Shown here: positions 58,601 to 64,000 of the stretch, piece by piece
Position numbering within the stretch: the first letter of the stretch is position 1
Layout: each line of letters starts with the position of its first letter
From: Delphinus delphis
Taxonomy: Eukaryota; Chordata; Mammalia; Artiodactyla; Delphinidae
Assembly: GCF_949987515.2 (NCBI RefSeq)
Contig: NC_082690.1
Span: forward strand, 101,678,400 to 101,742,399
Reading direction: 5' to 3'
DNA length: 64,000 bases
The notes under the pieces: model-generated
The model's input: only the letters and a program-made list of their open reading frames with translations
Databases searched by the model: none
Told to the model about the DNA's origin: nothing
Made by a program: the position numbers and the translations under genes

Positions 58601-60325
58601 TTTCCTCATCTGAAGGTACTAACAATACTTCCCTCACTGAGATGCCATCTCCAGGGATTCCAGGAGCCCACGCTCATAGTGTGCCCAGCACAGGACTGGC
58701 ACCAGGTAAAGACTTTGAAATGCATCTCTTCTAATGTGGCAAAAGCAAGATCCTGCCCTCGAGGGGCTCATGGTCCCCGAAGGGAGAATGAAAACACTGG
58801 CCTCTGCTCACTGCTCAGATGTCACCCCCTCCAGGAAGCCTCCCTAGAATCCCGTGGTCCCCCCACTCTTTTGTACTGCCACTGGACCTTCACTTCCCTC
58901 CTCTCAGTCTTAGTTTTTTTTGAATGAAAAAGGAGATAAAATCACCTTCAACAGAATATCATTGTGGGAATCAAAGTGTGGGAGACAATGTCTGCCAGAG
59001 GCCAAGACGTGCCTGACCATTTGTGGATCCTCAATAAATGCCAATTCCCGTTTCGCTCTCTTCATCTGACCATGGTCTCCAGGTCATTCGAGAGCCTGAT
59101 TTAACTCTGTAACTCCTGGAGATGGTGGGTAAAAGAATCAGTGAATAGGGGCTTCCCTGGTGGCGCAGTGGTTGAGAGTCCGCCTGCCGATGCAGGGGAC
59201 GCTGGTTCGTGCCCCAGTCCGGGAGGATCCCACATGCTGCGGAGCGGCTGGGCCCGTGAGCCATGGCCGCTGAGCCTGTGCGTCTGGAGTCTGTGCTCTG
59301 CAATGGGAGAGGCCACAGCAGTGAGAGGCCTGCGTACCGCAAAAAAAAAAAAAAAAAAAAAAAAAAGAATCAGTGAATAAATGAGGATGTGAATGAATGG
59401 GAGATGAACACATAAGTGACGGCAGGAGAGGATGAGATGTTTTCTGGGTCTGCTCAGGCATGTTCCAACCCTCACCTCTGTCCATCCCCTCCTCCACACA
59501 CTGTCCCACCTTGAGACCTTTGCACAAGATGGAATTTTCCTCCTTTTCCCCATTGCCTGGCTAAATCTTGCTGGACTCCCTTATCTCTGCCCAAGGTCAC
59601 TTCTTTAAGGAAGCTTCCCCTGGCCCCTGCCCCCAGCCCAGGGGTAGGCAGTAGTCTAAGGTCACAACCTTAAGTACTTTGAAGTTGTAATTTGACATTT
59701 CTTTGTGTGGTCCTCTCGTTAATTGCTGTTACCCCTGCTAGGCGGTGGACCCCGTGGGAACAGGGACAGTACATTTTTGTATCCCCAGAGGTTGGCACTG
59801 CGCCTGGCATAGAAAGGACTGTTTGCACTCTGAAAGTGAAGAGACGGAACCTTTAGGTTGGTGTGTCTCTGCACCCAGGTCCTTCCTCTCTGCCTGCCCA
59901 GTGCCCTGTCCCTGGGTCTCATGCTCCCCTGTCCACGAGTGTGGGGTTCCTGCTGTAATTGGAGGGAGAGGGCTGGCCTCTGGGCATACCTCAGTCACAA
60001 TGGAGTCCCTGGTGCTGACGTCGTAGGTCCAGCCATCCAGGCAGGGCTCGGTGGCCCCCTGGGTGTCATTGGGCAGGCTGGCGTTGGGTGGATACACAAA
60101 ACGGAGGCACGGCTCAGGCTTCTCATTCAGGCCCATGGGGCGCACCCAGGGCCCCGCGGAGGCGTTGGGTGGCGGGCGACAGTGGTGGGCGGGGGTGGCC
60201 GCCGTGAAGATCTGCAGCAGGTTGTGGTTGGCCATGCTCAGGATCGGGAGGCCGAGCAGGACTGTGTGCAGGAACTGGAAGGGCCCTTTGCTGGCCACGC
60301 GGTCAACGAGCTCGGCGAAGGTCAT
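40723..60325 (-). CDS. SLC22A8: Organic anion transporter 3 (OAT3), 10 coding exons
   Basis: Basolateral proximal-tubule organic anion/dicarboxylate exchanger of the SLC22/MFS family. It handles estrone sulfate, urate, antibiotics and uremic solutes. Coding exons (minus): 60325-59990, 47240-47137, 46612-46458, 45982-45814, 43679-43556, 43345-43230, 42274-42060, 41349-41241, 41104-40901, 40822-40723. They total 1632 nt, 543 residues plus stop, with all GT/AG junctions and all frames open. Diagnostic segments: [10 protein letters not shown] start, [14 protein letters not shown], the MFS loop DLSDRFGRKP, K371 in DVPAKF, R455 in WTRVGS, and the C-terminal [15 protein letters not shown]. Length is one residue more than the human protein as I remember it; the extra residue lies near YDVSTRD in the first extracellular loop. 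A non-coding first exon precedes it (61170-61052). Intron 2 (59989-47241) is 12.7 kb and repeat-rich. Confidence 0.97.
40901..41104 (-). CDS. SLC22A8: SLC22A8 coding exon 9
   Basis: 204 nt encoding [16 protein letters not shown]... to [12 protein letters not shown]11-TM12, with R455. Confidence 0.96.
41241..41349 (-). CDS. SLC22A8: SLC22A8 coding exon 8
   Basis: 109 nt encoding [20 protein letters not shown]... ELYPTVI. Confidence 0.96.
42060..42274 (-). CDS. SLC22A8: SLC22A8 coding exon 7
   Basis: 215 nt encoding [20 protein letters not shown]..., VDVPAKFIT (K371) and [16 protein letters not shown]. Confidence 0.97.
43230..43345 (-). CDS. SLC22A8: SLC22A8 coding exon 6
   Basis: 116 nt encoding [18 protein letters not shown]... 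to VTFCLSLAW. Confidence 0.96.
43556..43679 (-). CDS. SLC22A8: SLC22A8 coding exon 5
   Basis: 124 nt encoding [20 protein letters not shown]... [12 protein letters not shown], the large cytoplasmic loop. Confidence 0.96.
44690..45170 (+). repeat. Two MIR remnants in SLC22A8 intron 5
   Basis: A weaker MIR lies at about 44690-44830. A clear one lies at 44995-45165 ('cctcatctgtaaaatgggaa', 'cttgcacgtagtaagtgccg'). Confidence 0.7.
45814..45982 (-). CDS. SLC22A8: SLC22A8 coding exon 4
   Basis: 169 nt encoding [20 protein letters not shown]... to FFAFFLLSW. Confidence 0.96.
46458..46612 (-). CDS. SLC22A8: SLC22A8 coding exon 3
   Basis: 155 nt encoding [20 protein letters not shown]... to [12 protein letters not shown]. 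The MFS loop reads GRK instead of the usual GRR. Confidence 0.96.
47137..47240 (-). CDS. SLC22A8: SLC22A8 coding exon 2
   Basis: 104 nt encoding [19 protein letters not shown]... GDLSDR. Confidence 0.97.
48316..48434 (-). repeat. Short tRNA-derived SINE
   Basis: Minus-strand short SINE with a TTTAAATACTTCT / TTTAATATTTCT-like duplication, in SLC22A8 intron 2. Confidence 0.85.
48534..49668 (+). mobile_element. 5'-truncated L1 with 19-bp target duplication
   Basis: L1 ORF2 C-terminal region and 3' UTR in plus orientation ('gaaacaacctaaatgtccat', 'atggatggacctagagatta', 'aagtaagtcagaaagagaaa'), ending in a short A tail. AAGAATAACAGCYAATATA flanks it at 48515-48533 and 49669-49687. It is antisense to SLC22A8 and about 1.1 kb long, with no intact ORF. 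Confidence 0.95.
49680..49850 (+). repeat. MIR SINE at the L1 insertion point
   Basis: 'gggcttactctgcaccaggc', 'cattttacagttgaggaaat'. The L1 above inserted at its left end. Confidence 0.85.
50753..50957 (-). repeat. CHR SINE
   Basis: Minus-strand CHR with CTGGAGAGATTTTT at both ends (50739-50752, 50959-50972 approximately). Confidence 0.95.
51984..52199 (-). repeat. CHR SINE inside a MIR-like sequence
   Basis: Minus-strand CHR with GGTACTATTATT on both sides. The sequence that follows (52200-52330) is MIR-like. Confidence 0.95.
52618..52649. repeat. (GT)n microsatellite
   Basis: 32 bp of uninterrupted GT in SLC22A8 intron 2. Confidence 0.98.
54460..54660 (+). repeat. MIR SINE
   Basis: 'gtaggtgccaggccctgtgc', 'cattttacagatgaggaaac' in plus orientation, in SLC22A8 intron 2. 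Confidence 0.85.
55227..55555 (+). repeat. Long CHR-type SINE
   Basis: Plus-strand long copy with exact ACCTGCAAGCT at 55215-55225 and 55556-55566. Confidence 0.95.
55790..56000 (+). repeat. MIR SINE
   Basis: 'cctcatctgcaaaaaggaca', 'gttgttgtgaggattaaatg' in MIR order. Confidence 0.85.
56766..56975 (+). repeat. CHR SINE
   Basis: Plus-strand full-length CHR with ACTACCACAAGGG at both ends (from 56754 and from 56976). Confidence 0.95.
57134..57240 (+). repeat. tRNA-Glu-like SINE head, divergent
   Basis: GGTCTAGTGACTAGGATTCA followed by GCGCTCTCACTGCTGCGGCC keeps the A-box, anticodon-arm and following order of a tRNA-Glu(CTC) more closely than the other SINEs here. The B-box region is degraded, and the 3' part matches the short SINE body. 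It is not a functional tRNA gene. Confidence 0.65.
58015..58490 (+). repeat. MIR SINE split by a CHR SINE
   Basis: MIR 5' part before 58147 and 3' part after 58382 ('gtataaagcgcttaggacag'). Confidence 0.8.
58162..58367 (-). repeat. CHR SINE
   Basis: Minus-strand CHR with exact TATCATACTATCTT at 58148-58161 and 58368-58381. Confidence 0.97.
59148..59362 (+). repeat. CHR SINE with long A tail
   Basis: Plus-strand CHR followed by 26 A. AAAAGAATCAGTGAATA occurs at 59131-59147 and again from 59363. It is about 630 bp from SLC22A8 coding exon 1. Confidence 0.97.
59990..60325 (-). CDS. SLC22A8: SLC22A8 coding exon 1
   Basis: 336 coding nt from ATG at 60325; the exon itself starts at 60349 after a TAG acceptor. 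It encodes TM1 and the extracellular loop, ending DSIVTE before donor GTATGC. The exon encodes sequons at PPNAS (twice), and YDVST replaces the YNST seen in human. Confidence 0.97.
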
Positions 60326-60429
60326 GGCACCGGACAAGATGAGCCAGAGCTACGGGTGGGTGGGGCACCAGGCCGGGGAGAGGGAAGTGTGCACGGGGGT
60401 GAGGGCGGGCAGGGGGATGGGTGTGGAAG

Positions 60430-60710
60430 CACAAGGGGGAGGGTGTGCCCCGGTGTGTGTGTAAGCCTGTGTATGTAGAAGTGTGTGAGGATGTGGGGCT
60501 CAGCTGTGTGTACCCACAGATCTGCGTGTGGGTGAGGATGCACCCAACTGCGCCTGCAGACGTGGGGTCGCAGGTGTGGTGTGTGTTCACGGCAGTGTCT
60601 GCTGGGATGTGCACATTTAGGCTGGAGTGGAAGGGCACAGCTGTGTGAGCACGGGTGTGTCGCTGTGTGCGTGTGGGGACTTGTGGGTGTGAGTGTGTGT
60701 TCAGCCAGGC
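60430..60710. repeat. GTG-rich degenerate repeat in SLC22A8 intron 1
   Basis: Irregular GTGTG/GTGTGGG-rich sequence. Reading frames over it are low-complexity artefacts. Confidence 0.7.
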
Positions 60711-61051
60711 TGGTCACACGCGCTGCAGGCATGGGGCAGTGCAGGCCAGGCCGCTGGGACCAAGGGGCCCCGTCTTGGACGTTGTCCCCACAGGATGGAT
60801 GTCAGGAGTGAGTGGGAGGGGTCCCTGGTTGCCTCCAGCAGACACAAAGGACTGGCGGAGCTCAGGTTGCCTGCTGGGAAGGTCTCCCCAAGCCCCGCGC
60901 CTCCTGGTTTTGGGGATCCCCTGGGGCTGGGTGCACCATAGCAGGGCAGCAGAAAGGGGCCAAGCAGATCCCAGAGGGCGTAAGGGGCTTGGTCAGTTGC
61001 AGTGCGGAAGCAAGGCCCGGCCTTGGGGGCTTCCCAGGGGTCCCTCCTCAC

Positions 61052-61170
61052 CTGGTGGCTGGGCCTGGCTCCTCCCTCTGGCGGGGTCGGTGGCCGATGG
61101 GGCTGAAACCCTTGCTCTGACCCAGGGTCCGGCAGCTCTGTGTTTTGGCAGCCCGGCTCCAACAAGCTGT
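61052..61170 (-). other. SLC22A8: SLC22A8 non-coding first exon (5' UTR)
   Basis: A strong CAG|GTGAGG donor lies at 61052/61051 on the minus strand, about 115 nt below the start predicted from the TATA box at 61200-61193. The coding exon opens with a pyrimidine/AC-rich TAG acceptor at 60350, which agrees with a spliced 5' leader. The 5' boundary is approximate. Confidence 0.65.
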
Positions 61171-61192
61171 ATTTGTACCTTCCCCAGGGGAG

Positions 61193-61256
61193 CTTATATA
61201 AGGCATAAGCTCTTTCCCAGGCTAATGTTTGACTTTCTTTGGGGGATTAATGACAC
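61193..61256 (-). promoter_or_regulatory. SLC22A8: SLC22A8 core promoter: TATA box and HNF1-like site
   Basis: TATATAAG on the minus strand at 61200-61193, with GTGTCATTAATC (61256-61245) about 45 bp upstream resembling an HNF1 half site. HNF1 control of OAT3 through a proximal site is established in human and mouse. The motif here is only a partial match. Confidence 0.6.
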
Positions 61257-61259
61257 TGG

Positions 61260-61940
61260 CAGGGCCAGGGCTGTGGACCCACTAAGCCCAGCTTTCCTCA
61301 AAGGGCTGCCTCAGCAAAGGCTGGTGTGGTGGCGTGGCGGAGCCTAGTGGGGGTGGGGGGGGACAGAAGCCTAGGTGGTCCGGGCAGGGGGAGTCTGGGG
61401 AGGGGGTGGGGGGCTGGCTTGAGTCCTGACGGCCCAGGGTCCTCTCTGAGCTGACGGTCTGAAGACTTGGAGCTGAGAAGAGCCAGTGAGAGAAGTGGTA
61501 CTGCCCGTGTACTGCACTGACTTCCCCTGCCTGGTGCCTCTTGGTAGGACACAGGAAATAGTAGGGCCTGTCCAGGCCGAAAATGTCACCTGTGTCTGTC
61601 CCTGAGGGCTCCGGGCTGTCACCCCCTGGGCCCCTGGGGCAGCCAGGGCTCCCCTGTCTGAGTCTCAGACCCAGAGGAATACCCACGCCCCCTTCCATCC
61701 CCATGCTCAGTGGATGGGCTCCTCTTCTGACAACTGCTTCCCTTTAAAGACAGCTTGCAGGCCCTATGGTTCTGTTTTTTCCTCTGAATATTATTTTAAT
61801 TGTATAATCAACTGTTTCTCACATAAAGTACAGGAAACACAAACAAGTCAAACAAAACAAAACGCCCAGTCTCACCTGACAGCCAGGCCTGTGAGCGATC
61901 TGATGTATGTGCTTCCAGCCCTTTCCTCATGAGACCGCGG
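61260..61940. other. SLC22A8 5' flank, nothing assigned
   Basis: GC-rich unique-looking sequence with C/G homopolymer runs. No exon seen. Confidence 0.5.
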
Positions 61941-61958
61941 TCTAAGCCCCCACTTTCT

Positions 61959-62284
61959 TTTTTTTTTTAAAAATAAATTTATTCATTTTATTTATTTATT
62001 TTTGGCTGCGTTGGGTCTTTGTTGCTGTGCGCAGGCTTCCTCTAGTTGTGGCGAGTGGAGGCTACTCTTCCTTGTGTGGGCTTCTCATGGCCGTGGCTTC
62101 TCTTGTTGCAGAGCACGGGCTCTAGGCATGCAAGCTTCACTAGCTGTGGCATGCGGGCTCAGTAGCTGTGGCGCATGGGCTTAGTTGCTCCGCGGCATGT
62201 GGGATCTTCCCGGACCAGGGCTCGAACCCGTGTCTCCTGCATTGGCAGGTGGATTCTTAATCACTGTGCCACCAGGGAAGCCCC
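61959..62284 (-). repeat. Long CHR-type SINE
   Basis: Minus-strand long copy with exact CTAAGCCCCCACTTTCT at 61942-61958 and 62285-62301. Confidence 0.97.
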
Positions 62285-62309
62285 CTAAGCCCCCACTTTC
62301 TAGCAGCCA

Positions 62310-63299
62310 ACGTGAGTCTCGTTTAACCCTCACAGCAGCCTTGTTTTACTATTCTAGCATTATCCTAAGAAATTGAGGCACAGAGAGGTTAAGTAACTTG
62401 CTCCTGGTTCCCCAGCCAGGAAGTGGCAGGGCAGGGGCAGTGTGGCTCTAAGCCCACTTCTGTCTCTTGGAGCCAACATTTCTGCAAAGTCCGTGGGGCA
62501 CTGTGCTGCCTCTCCCTTAGCAAGGTCTCCTAGCCTGGCCTTCAGCACCACTCCTGCCTGCCTTTAGCTGTCGGGTTCTTCCTCCAGGGACCCTAGGAGC
62601 TGCCCCTCCTGCCTGCTCAGGGGGCTAAGAAGGAGCCCACCTAGGACTCCCCTTCTCGGTTGGGGAGGGGGCTCCCCATTCTCTTCCTTGGCCCCTTCTC
62701 CACCAAGGCAGCATCCAGCTCCCTGGGCTCAGGCTGGAGGCTCAGGCTCCCCACGAAGTCTCCTCCAGCGCTTCCTCCCCTACCGGCCGCCCCAAGGGCA
62801 GGGTCAGCTGTAACCCGGGTCCAGCCCCTCCTCTCGCTCCCCACCTGGGCCCAGCAGTAATTGATGTTCTTAAAGTGGCCCGAGGCAGGGCGAGATCCGG
62901 AGTCATCAAAGGAAGATTCAATTATGCTCCGAGGCAGCCAAGGGGTTGTTTTAGGAAGGTTTTGGACTGTGAAGCTTGCAGAGAGCTGGGCCCCCGCCCT
63001 GAGCCCCCCGGTTCTGGGCATTCGCCCTCTGTGAGACTTTCCGGTTCCTAATTGGGCCAGGGTTATCTGATTGTTCCTGTCCTAGTGGAATGTTGTTTAA
63101 AGGAGCCTGATGACCTCCCACTGCGGCTGCTGGAGCTGAGCCAGAGTATAGCCCAGTCAGGGACGGTGCCCCCGACCCCCGGGATGTGCTTGGATTCCTG
63201 AATCTGAACCGAAGGAATGTGTTGATACACTGGCTGTACGACCTTGGGCAAATCACCTCCCTCCGGGCCTCTTGTTTCTCTTTATTAGTTAAGTGGCTT

Positions 63300-63300
<1 letters not shown>
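62310..63300. other. Upstream sequence, MIR remnant and unassigned DNA
   Basis: A MIR-like fragment lies at about 62330-62450 ('attgaggcacagagaggtta'). The rest has no recognised feature. Confidence 0.5.

Positions 63301-63302
<2 letters not shown>

Positions 63303-63358
<56 letters not shown>
63303..63358. repeat. (CA)n microsatellite
   Basis: 56 bp of uninterrupted CA. Confidence 0.98.
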
Positions 63359-63360
<2 letters not shown>

Positions 63361-63714
63361 GAACCTTTTATTCAAACAATATAGTGGGTTCCTAAGGTCA
63401 ACATATAAGTCAGATCCTAAAGGAGGTGGTCTGCTTAAGTGGTGAAGGGGGTGGAGAAAAGCCCCCTCCACACCCCCAGCCTCCCAGCCCATCCTTCCCT
63501 TGGGCACCTTTCACCCCAGGCCATCCCAGCCTGAGGAAACTCCATTATAGAGGATCCTCCATGTAAGAGGATCCACCTCCTCTTACACGCTGTGATCCTA
63601 AATTCAATATGTTGAAATTAACTTTTTTTTTTAAAAGAAATGATGCATTTGGGAAATCTTACATACTAGATGCATTTTTAAAAAATGCATTTTTAATTTG
63701 GGGCATGGGAATCG

Positions 63715-63776
63715 ATTTTCTTCCTTCTTTCCTCCCTTCCTTCCTTCCCGCTTCTTTCTTTCTCTTTCTTCCTTTC
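63715..63776. repeat. TTCC/TTTC-rich simple repeat
   Basis: Imperfect tetramer repeats on the plus strand. Confidence 0.9.
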
Positions 63777-64000
63777 ATTGTTGCCTGAACTCTTCTAGAG
63801 CCTCTAAGCTGAACTAGGTTCAATCAGTTGCCCTGTTCTTTGCTGGGGCCCAGCACTGACATGTGTTTTGCTCTGGAAAGGCCCAAAGAATCATCTAGTC
63901 CAATGTCCTCATCTTATATAAGGGAGACTGAGGTCCAGTGAGGGAAGGAACACAGATCTGACTCCCCGTGTCCCTTGCAGCTCCACACAGTACAGTCTCT

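Noticed and set aside
59858..60478. 206-codon plus-strand frame
   Set aside because: Antisense shadow of SLC22A8 coding exon 1.
62845..62950. AT-motif-rich stretch (GTAATTGATG, TTCAATTATG) that could be a homeobox-bound element
   Set aside because: Too short and generic to support without conservation data.

Overview
This is nuclear DNA of a mammal, most likely a whale or dolphin. The window holds about thirty copies of the tRNA-derived SINEs typical of cetaceans (CHR family). Many still have perfect target-site duplications and long A tails. L1, MIR, MER5A-like and MLT1-like repeats fill most of the remaining non-genic sequence. The genes have introns, GT/AG splice sites and AATAAA-type polyadenylation signals, all on the minus strand.

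The window is an organic-anion-transporter cluster. Reading along the minus strand (right to left): SLC22A8 (OAT3) has a TATA-type promoter near 61.2 kb, a non-coding first exon at about 61.05-61.17 kb, ten coding exons between 60325 and 40723, and a poly(A) signal at 40363-40368. SLC22A6 (OAT1) has a promoter near 32.75 kb, ten coding exons from 32437 to 25630, and a poly(A) signal at 25454-25459. A third, broken OAT locus lies at 17143-8304. It has recognisable homologues of exons 1-4 only, a lost start codon, several frameshifts and an in-frame stop. Both intact genes give open reading frames through every junction (543 and 550 codons before the stop), with exon lengths identical to each other from exon 2 to exon 9 of the coding series.

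OAT1 and OAT3 are basolateral proximal-tubule exchangers. They take up organic anions (urate, PAH, drugs, toxins) in exchange for intracellular dicarboxylate. They usually work as a co-expressed pair, which fits their tandem, same-strand arrangement here.

Region by region: 1-8.3 kb is SINEs in an old antisense L1; 8.3-17.1 kb is the OAT pseudogene; 17.4-25.4 kb is intergenic, with two L1 blocks and an old LTR-like repeat; 25.4-32.8 kb is SLC22A6; 32.8-40.3 kb is intergenic, with a palindromic element, an L1 3' end, a long polypyrimidine tract, MER5A- and MLT1-like repeats; 40.3-61.2 kb is SLC22A8, with a 12.7-kb second intron rich in repeats; 61.2-64 kb is upstream sequence with one SINE and a CA repeat.

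I found no evidence of a wholly new system. The most interesting points are the mosaic pseudogene (patches identical to SLC22A6 within a degraded exon), the strongly basic C-terminal tail of OAT1, a double SINE insertion with three copies of one target site, and a CRE/CCAAT/TATA-like cluster just beyond the SLC22A6 3' end. Family names for repeats come from recognising consensus features by eye, not from a database search.
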